Below, piece after piece: positions 45,449 to 56,102 of a DNA stretch of 64,000 nt. The DNA comes from Cryphonectria parasitica EP155. Lineage: Eukaryota; Ascomycota; Sordariomycetes; Diaporthales; Cryphonectriaceae. The stretch covers positions 2,012,068-2,076,067 of the forward strand of contig NW_024468910.1 of assembly GCF_011745365.1 (NCBI RefSeq). Direction: 5' to 3'. Every line of letters begins with the position of its first letter. The stretch's first letter is position 1. The position numbers were made by a program, and so were the translations under genes. The notes below the pieces were generated by a model. It was not told the origin of the DNA. It worked only from the letters and a program-made list of their open reading frames with translations, and made no database searches.

Positions 45449-45720
45449 CCATTCCTCACCGAAGTTTAATCATGAGCATCTTGATTGGAATGGCCAGGCT
45501 CATTACGAGCAAAACCTTAATCATGACCTCTTCTTGGAATAGTCAACCTTGCTGTTGTCCATTCCTAACGAAAGTTTAATCATGAGCATCCTTATTGGAA
45601 TGATCAGCTCCATTCCCGGCCAAATCTTACCCATGATCTCTCATTTGGGAGTGGTTAGCCTTGCTGATGTCTATTCTGAGCCAACTCTCAATTCTGACCT
45701 CTCTTTTTAGAATGACCAGG
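45449..45720. repeat. Five-copy minisatellite with alternating 51/60-base units
   Basis: Copies start at about 45449, 45500, 45559, 45610 and 45671. Shared features are CCATTC at the start, CTTAATCATGA in the middle and TTGGAATG near the end. Copies 1 and 3, and copies 2 and 4, are most alike, so the real unit looks like a dimer of about 110 bases present 2.5 times. Divergence rises towards the right. Confidence 0.75.
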
Positions 45721-48700
45721 GTCCACGGGTAGCATAATTACATAACTACAGCGAGAATGAATATGTACATACTGGGACCAGCATAGACCCTAAACTGGTG
45801 AGCCTCGTTGAGCCCGACACAGAGACGACCGAGTCCGAGCCGTACCTCGTACAGCAGCTCGGCCTGCTTTCAAATGATGTAGACCTCTGCGACAAGACGC
45901 GTAATCATTAAGATCTCAGAGGATCGGTGAGCATCATCGGAGCAGCCTGCCGCTCTCCTCCCTGGAAGGAGAAACCTCGAGAAGGTATATACCACAGTAT
46001 ATATATGGACAGTGTTGTCGTTGTCAATGTGGGTCACGACCGCAAGTTCTGCAGATCCTCGGGTCTATTGTCCAATCTGTACTGTACTTCCGCTGCACTT
46101 TGTCCTTGACAGATTCTAGAGTTTATGTCGTGCATATATATGTGGGTCAGGTGCGTATCGAACATTGGTTGAGTGGACAATTCCTTTTTACATAGTACTA
46201 TAATAGTTCCACTCTCCTTCAGTTTCAGAACATGAAGGAGACTGGGGATTAGAGTGCGGCAAAAGTGCAGAAAGAATGGTCAGAGCAGAGAGGGAAGGGA
46301 GGAGACAGCATAATTGACTACTAATGTCATACAGCCGACACACGGATATGTCTCCCAAGGTTTAGGACGGCGCTTGTTCTTTTTGGTCTCCTTGTGGAGC
46401 TCACGAGGACGGACAGCAGGGAAATCGATCAGCGCTGGTCTTAGCGCGCGGTTGGCCCCAGGGTTGCATATACCATAGTAGACGATAGATTCCTTGGAGG
46501 GAAGCTCTCTACAAGTGCCCTCAGTCATGCTTCACCGAGGGGCCCAGGGACAGCCATACACCTGCGCAGGCTGTCCGTCTTTGATCTTGGAACGAACTCA
46601 GGCCCAAGGAAAATGTTCCCACCTCGTTAGTTGTATCAGTACTATGCATGCGTGGCGAGGCTATTGAATGATACACCCTGTGGACAGTGCTAACGAAGAG
46701 GGAGTAAAGCACTAAATTAGCACTACATATGAATAACTTGTTATAAACCGAGCTGATATTCTTTCTCAGTGGTGCGTATGACTCACCAGCTTGGATGTCA
46801 TATCTTAAATGTCCTTCCTTGGTCAGAAAGTGGTGTGTTGGTCCATTCAAGTCAGACTCGGTGGTTTGAGAAAAAGCAGCTGAGCTACTCATTGGGGTTC
46901 ACTCTGAGAAGCATCGCCTCTTGGAAGTAATACTCTGAGCCTCAAATTTTGCATCACCCTGTACGGCCCAGCCCTTGTTCAGCCCTTGTCAAAGCCCGAG
47001 TTTAAAGCTGAGAAGGACATAGCAAGTCAGATGCCACATCAACTCTAGAGCAGTGCTATAGCTTACTCTTTGAGGAGTTCTCTAGAGTGAGTCTTAGCTC
47101 CCCCAAAACAACAGGCCCATGCTTGGCTATAGTAGAGGTATCTGGTGCTGAATAGCTGATCACCTCATAGTTCATCTGATTGTACTCCTTCTAGCTGTCG
47201 TCAAGCTCGCTCGCCCTCGAGCTACTGCTGTATAAAAAACACACAAGATTCCCTTTTCAGACCAGAAAAGCCCCTGAGGAACATGGCCAAATACCAGGGC
47301 AACGGGTAACTTCCCTCTGGATGGGTACAGCAGTTGCAAACCTCTTCAATACAATGAGTCACTGGCAGAATTGCAGTGAACAACACCATATTTCCTCTGT
47401 CACTGCTATCTCACCAGAGATTTACACGAATTAAGGGAAGACAGGGTGATCTAATGGCTTTCGAGCAATATCTACTGCATTAATATTAAGCCTAGCGAAC
47501 TCATTATACAGGCGTTTTGGGCGATTATGCTCCGTTGTATCTAGTGGATATGTATAAAATACTGGGTATGAATCTGTAACTATGGTATATGGCTCTGATC
47601 TCTTGGGTTATCTTGAGGCCTAGCACGACCTCCACTGCCTGGATCACCTCCGCAAGGTCATCTGTAATAGGTCCAACGGCCTTACAAGTGATGACTTGAA
47701 TTTGTGAATGAAATACTACGTTCGTGAGGTCTTCAGGGAAAAGAACCCACAGCCCGGGGAAGACGCTCATGCTTGCTGGAGCATGGAATATCGGAAACCA
47801 AGTCAATGACTGCCTGGCGATTTAGTTCAATGTCTCAGCGTGGTGACACTGAAGCCCATGTACCATGCGACCTTAGAAAGATTCAAGTGCTCGCGGTTGG
47901 GTCGACAGTATACAATACCTCATACAGAAAAGAAAGATAGCAGGAGAGTCACAGAAGTGATTGATTGACGAAATCTACGATTTTCATTGTTTTTATTAAC
48001 CATTAGCAGGCATGTGCTGCTTCTTCTTGGTATGGGCTGATGGTGAGGCCACTGGATCCCAGGGGGATGAGGTGGCAGTGGAACATGTACAGACATGGCC
48101 CCTCTAGCCTTTTCTTTCAGCGCAGCACCTTCTGGAGACCCTTGATCTCTGAATTGGAGCCCTGGTGACAACAGACCATAAGAAGAGTAGGCAGTGAAGT
48201 CAGCAGGCTGTGGACGCTGTGCACCAACACCAAACCCCCACATTCCTACTTCAGCTATGGCTCTGTTCATTGGGGGCCAGATCTACAAGACCCCTGCCTA
48301 TAGCCACCAGGGAGGAAGGCTACGTATTGATGTTTACGTGCTGGCAAAGGCAGCAGGAGGAGGTCTGAATGTTCTGTATTCAAGGGGAGGGAGAGGCTGA
48401 CTAGGCAATTTGTTGGGCAACTTCATATTCTGGTGCTACGTTAATAATCCGAGTGGGAGGGAGGATCTGCAGTCATCGTTGTGGTTAGCCCAGTGATAAA
48501 CATTGTGCAACTCTCCGAGCCTAAGTGACCTTTCATTGACTAGGAAGACAGGTCAAGATAACTTTATGAAATAGCAATAATTTCAGCGATCACTGTTCCT
48601 GAATTTGTTTCAGTTGCTGCAGAGGGTTCTCCGAGTCAACCGACGGGTGAATGACACAGCCCTCCAGTCCCGGTGAGCAAGGCTTCCGTGATTGCTGATT

Positions 48701-50027
48701 GCGGTCGGATAGAAGTTGGGCATCCAACAGCCTGAGCCGTTCATCCATTCAGTGCCACGAGTGCTTACCCCTTAGGCCCTACATAGCGCCATACTCGACA
48801 TTGGACTGTCCGGAGAGGACGACCGCATTACTCGGTAGTGGTCAGCCATGTCTAAGACACAGCCTGCCATGGCCAAATCTTTTCCGGGAGGCAACACAGC
48901 GAAAAACCCAAGTGCCGATGAGTCCTGCCCTGTAGCCCTTTCCTAAGGCACCGAGATCTTTCAGGTTGGTAGTTTAGCAACGTTCAGGAATCATCGAAGA
49001 GTACGGTTCTCGGGCTTCTGGGGTTCTGAAAGAGGTCGCACGTCGTGTAGCTGGCACGACACGGAAGGCTTGTGAGTGAGGATTGTTCGTAATGTGTGAG
49101 ACCTTTGCGGAACCGGTGGTGGATTCTGAGATTGTCTGGCTGCTTGTTTCGGATGACTTCGAGTTTGACTGCTGGGCCTTCAACGTAAATTCGCTTGCCC
49201 CTCCCCTCTTTCCCTCCTGTCCTCCGTCTCTCTTAGTTGAACGAGGCTCGCCGCGTGGAATGAGTCATCAGGAACAATATGTTGGATATTCAGGCAATAC
49301 ACGAAAAAGAAGCCCGTTGAAGTGTACTTGATTAGTGTGACAACCCCTGTCACGCCCTGCTTAAGTAGGCGTGGTCAGCCTTGACTGTATCGTCGAGGCT
49401 GCGTTGGAGTGATGGGCCGTTGGTTGTGGAGCAATAAACGGACCGGAATCCGGGGAAACGACATAAGAATTGGGCCTCTTTCGTAAGAAACTGTACTATT
49501 TTCGAGGGAGGTGGTCTGGGGCCAGGGTCCCTGTGAAGCTGCCTACATGAACTAAATTAGCAGCCGAGCAAGTGTTACAGGATGTGATCGACTATACAGT
49601 GGGACAAGTGGGAAAGCCCATGGATCAAGCCGCCGCCTAGGAGGATGCCCTCAAGCACTAGGTGGGCCCACTGTGCCGTGCCCTGCTAGTCTGCCATGCC
49701 CTCCAGTCACCCACTGGGGACTCTAGCAGGGGGGCAGGTTTGTCACTCAGCGTTAGCTCTTTGCTCCCTAGCATCGTTCATACAACCCACCAAACATGCT
49801 TCTACCCGCTTGCTTGCTTCCCTTTCCCCTTCAACTCCACTCTTCTAGCGACAGCACTCTGCTCACGATTCTTGAATCTCTCGTCAACCCTTGACTCTTA
49901 AAGCTGGCAATTTGGCAATGTGAAATCTTGGTCCCTTGTCTGTCGTTTCAAGCTACTTTGCCATTCTCTGCCCTCCTCCACTCTCCACCCACCGCCTTCC
50001 TTTGCTCTCTGGCCACGTTCTGTCACC
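45721..50027. other. Long intergenic region, no secure gene
   Basis: About 4.3 kb with no recognised domain. Weak minus-strand candidates are 46892-46785 (MSSSAAFSQTTESDLNGPTH, ending at a GTGAGT donor), 46528-46280 and 47806-47525; none has a confident family. Short Pro/Ser-rich frames at 48000-49330 look fortuitous. Confidence 0.4.
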
Positions 50028-51330
50028 ATGGCCACCAACGCCACTCCTCCTGGCGTTATCGATCCGACCAAGCCAGGCAAATACCCTGTCATTCTCAGTG
50101 ACGCCCTGAAGGGCAAGTCGTCCAAGGAGATCCTGACCGCCATTAGATGTATGTGTGACTGCTCTCTTTTTCTGCAACGCATCCCCCGAACCCCAATCAA
50201 AAGACTGATCACCTTTTTCTCCGTCCCCAGACAACCACAGACCCAATCTCTCCACCGACACTGCGCCGGGCGCCGCCAAAATAAAACCCGTTCTCTCTTC
50301 CTCCACTTCCTCGTCGTCGTCGTCGTCCTCCTCATCCTCCAGCGCGGCCTCCTACGACCTCACGTATACGGACGGTGGCGGCAAGTATGCCTACAACGGT
50401 AGTCGAGCAACAAAGGACAAGAAATATGTCCTTATCTTTGATCCGGAGCGCAAAGCCTTCGTGCTACACCGCGTCGACTCGACCTTTAACATGAACCTGA
50501 CACGAACACCTTCGAACAATAACGCCGAGAACCTGAAGCAGAAATACCCGCACCTCGAGGGTAGTGCGAAGGCACAGTCAGGTGCAAAGGCATCGTCGAC
50601 AATAGACAACGAGGGCTTCCTCAAGCCTCCTATTCCGGTGAACAAGTTGAACAAGCCAAAGAACCCAGTCAAGAGCGCGGGCATGGTACAGAGCAAGAGA
50701 CCCAGCGCCACAGCATCAGCACCAGCAACAGCGGCGGCAAAATCCTCAGGGCCGAAGGCGGAGCCCGCCAAGGAGAAAAAGAAGAAGGAAGACCCAAAAC
50801 CGAAGGAGACAAAACTGAAAGAGCCAAAATCAAAGGAGTCAAAATCGAAAGAGTCAAAATCCAAGGAGCCGACACCAAGGCGTCCACGCTCTCCCGTCGA
50901 CTCAGAAGACGACAACTCGGAAGACGAATCCGGGCTGCTGGTGGAGTGGCCGGATCCACAGCCCTCGACGGTCAGGCCTGTCCCTGTCGCTGCACCCTCG
51001 ACCACGATCCGCCGCTTCTCGGAGTTTATGGCAAACCAGGCCAAGTCCGGCGACGACTTCGATGATGATCCCGACGCGGAAGGAGAAGATGATGACTTGT
51101 TGATCATTGAGGATCCTGCGGTTGAGGATGACCCGCGCCCCACGTTCAAGCTGCCGAGCCCGGTGGGCAGGCAGAATCCCATGGCTGAGAGCCCCACGCC
51201 GATGCTTGACGTTGTCGACGAGGACGAGCCGCCCGTGGACGAGGAGCTTGAGCTTGAGGAACTTCTGGAGCGGGAGATGGGCGTGGCCATGGATGTTGAC
51301 TCGGAGAGTTCCGTGAGTGAAGAGGAATAA
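50028..51330 (+). CDS. eaf: RNA polymerase II elongation factor EAF homologue
   Basis: Two exons, 50028-50148 and 50231-51330, with an 82-base intron (GTATGT...CCCAG) splitting a Tyr codon, encode 406 residues. The EAF N-terminal domain (about residues 12-130) has GKYPVILSDALKGKSSKEIL, TYTDGGGKYAYNGSR, KKYVLIFDPERKAFVLHRVD and NLTRTPSNNN. A Ser-rich run interrupts it (about 62-75). The rest is a disordered tail with KES/KEP repeats and an acidic C-terminus (DEELELEELLEREMG). EAF proteins partner ELL in promoting Pol II elongation in the nucleus. The long antisense frames here are shadows of the biased codons. Confidence 0.9.
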
Positions 51331-51744
51331 GTAAGGGGACTATCGCTTGTCTGGTGTTTCCTGGACCTTGCGTTGAACGTACTATATCATGTGGTGATTG
51401 ATGATCTTCGTCCATGGCGTTTTGGTCTTGCGCTTTTACAGGTCACTCTCTGTGAATCGGAGTAAGGCCTGTACATGGGTGACTTGTACTTTCTCATTTA
51501 TATGCTGAAAGAACCCCAATGGTGGATTATGAAAGCCGAGCATAAGAATTCAGTTCGAAGTGCAGTGAACACCCAGTTGCTAAAGCCTGTCGATTGTTTT
51601 CTGATCATTACGCTCCCCCCCCCCCCCCCCGATGAAAAAAAGACGACACCGCTATAACGGCGTTTCATCATGTTGTTCAATGGGCATACGCTAAGTAGAA
51701 GCCACAATATTAAGCCACGTCGCCCAAGCAACGATTGCCATGTC
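51331..51744. other. Convergent 3' region with poly-C tract
   Basis: Between the EAF gene (plus) and the next gene (minus). Contains a run of 17 C at about 51607-51623. No coding sequence. Confidence 0.55.
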
Positions 51745-52824
51745 CTACAAGAGCATATCAATGTCTTTATCACCCCCATCCATGTTGATATCAACGTCTC
51801 GTAGGTCCACCTCTTCTTGACAGGCCATCTCACAGTCATGCTCGGTATCAAAGAGACCATCGACCATCGCACAGTCCTCGTCGTACATGTCACACTTGCA
51901 ACCAACCATTTTGTCCCACGCCCGTTCTCCGTGGCTAGCAGCTGCAGCTATGTCCTGAAGTGGCGTCCCCGGTGGAGTGTCGAAGCAATTAACTCTGTTC
52001 AGGAGGCGCCTGTCGTCTCCGAATCTGGGGGTCGGGATACCCGTATCCCACGGATATCGGAAGGGAGACGGCGCTGGGCAACTGAAGCGTATCTGCTGGA
52101 CTGTTGTTGGCGGCGGCAGTGGCAGCGGCGTGCCTACTTGAGAGAGAAGCAGGCTGTGATTGCACATCGACTGCGGCGAGCCTGCATGCATTGTGGTGGC
52201 GGCCGCTTCTGCCAAAGGTTGATGACCTGGTAAAGGTGTGCCGATTTGTGGGTTGGTGTACTCGTAAGCGAAGTCTCGATACTGTGTGCCTTGCAAGAAC
52301 CCGGAATATTGCTCAACCACAGCCTCGCTTGACAGCATTTCTATATCTGAAGATGACGACGACCCGGAGACATGATGGACTCCAGCAGGTTTGGCCCCGT
52401 CACCAGCCCATCCACCGGCGGACTGCAACCCCGACATCTCAACGGCCATGGAACGATCCTCCTAAGACGTCATGCGCACGTCCAGCATAACATCGGCCGG
52501 TGTGATGGCATCGTACTTCACGGGCAGTTGAGAATTTGGCGTGCCATCGATGTAATTCTTGGCCCGGGCCCGCTTCCTCGGCTGTGAAGACCCACCGCCC
52601 TCTGCACCGCCCTGCGCATCATACGCCTCGTTTTCTCGGCCTCTGCGCTTGCAGCCTGCCCCATCCGCAATAGAATACGTGTGGGATGCCCTCGTTGTTG
52701 GGATGAGGACTCCATCACGGGCTTTGTTGTAGGAGAGGACGGAGAAGTTGTTTGAGGGAAGATGGGTGTCTGCCCCACACAGCTGAGCCGCTGAGCTCTC
52801 TGTGCTTTGGCTTGCAGAATGCAT
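51745..52824 (-). CDS. Hypothetical protein with an in-frame TAG or a 60-base intron
   Basis: ATG 52824 opens 120 codons to TAG 52464-52462; the same frame then continues open to 51745. A 60-base segment, 52521-52462, begins GTGAAG, contains CATGAC near its end and finishes TTAG. Removed as an intron it joins the halves in frame (339 residues). The N-terminal part has a basic segment PRKRARAKNYIDGTP, a possible nuclear signal. The C-terminal part has GSSSSSDIEMLSSE, Pro-rich motifs IGTPLPG and VGTPLPLPPPTT, then a Cys-rich acidic end (CKCDMYDEDC). No family recognised. TP sites suggest a phosphoprotein. Alternatives are two genes or a nonsense mutation. Confidence 0.55.
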
Positions 52825-55800
52825 GGGGCTGATTTAATTGTTCTGTGGGGCGATGTTGTTGTACTTTAATAGGTACTGGTGTGTCCTGGCTATTATCTTT
52901 CGTTGATGAGCAGGTGGGTGGCTTCAGTTGCTATGGCCTGACCCTTGCTTGATAATGAAGGAGATGACCCAAATGAAGAAGACAAAGAGAATGTGCGTGC
53001 GTGTGTCTATGTATGTTATAGCTCATCAGGCTGTGAGGTTGTATTGGGTTAAAGCGGCTCCCTCTAATTAATTTATGGTGAGGAAGCGAACGGAGAAGAA
53101 GGCTCTGGAGGTGGGAAAGAAGGAGCTGTAGGAGCTCTGCAGTTTAGGCAAGAAGGGAAGGAGCAAATAGAGCTCAGCCTCTCAAACTTTCCAAGTCTAT
53201 ACCAAGAACCCTACTTCCACTCAAGGCATATGTAATTTCTGATTGCCTCCCTCTGTATACTGTAACTCTCTATGGTGACGGCAGGAGTAAGGGAGTACAG
53301 ACCACAGGTTGAGGACTGAGATCTATAATTGTACGGTTTACGACAGAAAGAATTTAAAATAATGTTCAAGGGCATGCTCAACCAACCTGGTGGGGAAAGC
53401 TTCCTTCTTATTCATGCATAGCAGACTGCATTGAAAACACATGATCTGGTCAGAGCGAATTTTCTCTCTTTCTTTTTAAACTTCAGAGATGGCCCCCAAA
53501 GGCCACCCTGACGTTGACTTAAATGCAGATGCAGAGTGTGCATGTTGTTAGATAGGGAGGGTAGCCCACACGGACCACCACCCCTTGTCTCTAATGCCAT
53601 ATTGGTGATAGCTTTACAGCAGCCATAGGATTGCCACTTCACAAAAGAACTACATTGAAACAGATACTGATAATTTTACCTTCTTTGTGCGATTCAATTC
53701 TCTCTCTTTCAGATTCGTGTTCGTGGTCATGATCATGGCTTACAGGTTCAGGTCGAAATCTGGCCGAGACATTGCTGCACTGCCTGGAAAATTTGGTTGG
53801 TAACTCTCAAAGCCCCCCCCCCCCTGGATGGCACGGGCCCTGCTGAAGATGTGAGCCCAGGGGGGTCACTGCTCTGTCTCAAGGCCTGGCATGTGCTATA
53901 GTATAGTAACAAATACTGTATGTAGATGGATACGGGCCTTGGTGGGGTTGTGAATGATTGGAACAGTGCACAGATTAAACAGCCCCGGGTCTTAACCTTA
54001 ATTTTTTTTGATTTTTTTTTTGACCTGTCGTCCTCGGCGAACCTCCTTTTCCTCATCTTAGACGCTCAACGCCTCTCCCCTGACCTGCTGCTCTCATGGC
54101 AGCTCCTGGTATTTTTCTCGACTAAATGTAATGAGTTGCTTCTTCAAAGAGCCAGGCCAACCAAGCAATATGGTTCAATTGATCATCATTAGGATCCCAG
54201 TTCCCGGTGATGCAGCCTCACTTTTCTGGTCTCGGGTTCCTGACGCAGGCCTGAACCTAGACAAGATCTCTCTCCTCGCTGTTGGTGTCTGGATTCTCTC
54301 CAGGGGCTCTCCATCGAAGTGCAGATCCCGCAAAGACGGTTGTAGTGACGATTGAAACGTCCGACAGGCGAGACATGACCACGCCATGGGGGGAAAAGAC
54401 GGTGGACAAAGCAAGCAACGGCCCTGTCTCAGTCTTGGGGCGTGCACAGGAGGAGCCCAGCCACAGCTCAGAAGTCCTCAGCCGACCCTAGGCAGGCAGA
54501 GCAGACCATCTATCTCCGTGGGGTTGCTTATGCTTCGGCCGCACAGCTAGCTGTCAGCTGAGACATTTGGAGGGACCAGGCCAATTTCACCCTTCAGCAC
54601 GGCTTGTCAGTCCGAGAAACGTGAGTAGCCGGTGGCCGCACACGAAGCATCACCGTCCGTCAATCTACCTGTACCGGCGGCGCCATGTCATGATGCGTTT
54701 CAACTCGGGATCCTACATTGAAGATCAAAACTCAAAATATGCTTTGGCACAGCGCCCACACGACGTCGAATGTTAAATCTCTACTATGGTACCGAGCAAG
54801 CTTGCCATTCCTCCTGCAAGGAAACACCCCTTCCCCCCCTCTCTCCACCTCTGCTCAGCACGCCCGGAGTCACGCCAACCCTGGACGCGGCAGCGGATCC
54901 CGCCTTGCAGTAGTCTTGCAGCTTGGAAAGCCCAACAGCATTATCTAGCCTCTCTTGTCCCGGCTCGGCCGTGTGCTCAGGGCAAGCTATGCAGCGCGTG
55001 CTGTGCCTTGAGAGGCGTCAGCCCTCACCTCAACTATTCTGAGTCAACCCTCCCTCAACAGGCCGGTAGTCCTGCTAGTCGCCTCTGGCTGCTGTGATTC
55101 GCCGGGCTCGGTGGTCTTGTTCGGGGAGGATGTCGCTAGCCTTGCAGTGTTGGGACGCCTGCCCGCGCAGCATGGGCTGGACACCCCCTCTCTCGATGCA
55201 AGTCTTTCTTTCCCTCTTTTCTTGCTGTCAAAATAGAGAGACGAGTGCCGCAGCGGGCTCTGGGGGCCGCCAACCAACCGCTGGCTGATAGGGGAGGGGG
55301 GCCTGTGTCTCAGCTGCGGCTGTCTCTTCAAAAGTTGCATGTCTGCAATCCTGTGTGTCCGAGAGTTCATTAAGGTGTTGTGTATTCCATTCGAGGACCA
55401 CATCTTCTTGCGGCATTGGTCTACTTCCCCTGCTTTGAGGACTTTCTGACTCTGTACGTGCTCCTTAGCTGGCAGCACCCCTCGAGCGACGAGGACGTCG
55501 GAAGCCCGCCTATCTTTCTATCCTTACTTCACATATCGCATCACCTCTGGTTATTTCTTTCTCTCTCTCGACCAATACGACAATTATCAATTCTGTCAAC
55601 TAGGCAGTCTGCTTTGGTCAGGTCTGTCCTGCAGGCATCCGTTTTGTCGAGCACCCTGCCGGTCATCCATCTGCAGCAGTTCAAACGAGTCGATACCCAA
55701 AGGACTCTGGTCCCCAATCACCAGTCTGCAAATTAGGTTGACGTCTTTATTTTCGGATACGGACTTGGTGTATGTATATTGGTGTGCGTGCGTGTCTATG

Positions 55801-56102
55801 TGTGTATGCGTGTAGCGTCACACATAGCCATCCACCGGATTGCCGCACCAACTGAACGCCGGGAAGCGACTTGTGTATCCTCCTCATACGGCACCGAACG
55901 TGTTCCATGTGACATATCGTGTCCAAGTCTCCTAGCATCTGGTCTCTCGCGCTGCGGACAGCAGTCTTGCTGGGTCGCTGCGGCTGAGCTCGGTCACCTG
56001 TGCTGCTGTCCCTTCTGATCTACACCCTCCCCCATCCCCCGTGGCGGGTTTTCTCCATCTTTTTCTTTGTCCTCTCGGCAGCCTGCGTTTCAAAGTTTTA
56101 AA
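52825..56102. other. Long intergenic region upstream of the 857-residue gene
   Basis: About 3.3 kb without a recognisable gene. It contains poly-C (about 53813-53824) and T-rich runs (about 54002-54021). The final 600 bases are pyrimidine-rich, with TG/GC dinucleotide runs near 55770-55820, and probably include the promoter and leader of the next gene. Confidence 0.45.

Noticed and set aside
50391..51290. 299-codon minus-strand frame rich in Ser/Gly
   Set aside because: It is the antisense of the low-complexity EAF tail.
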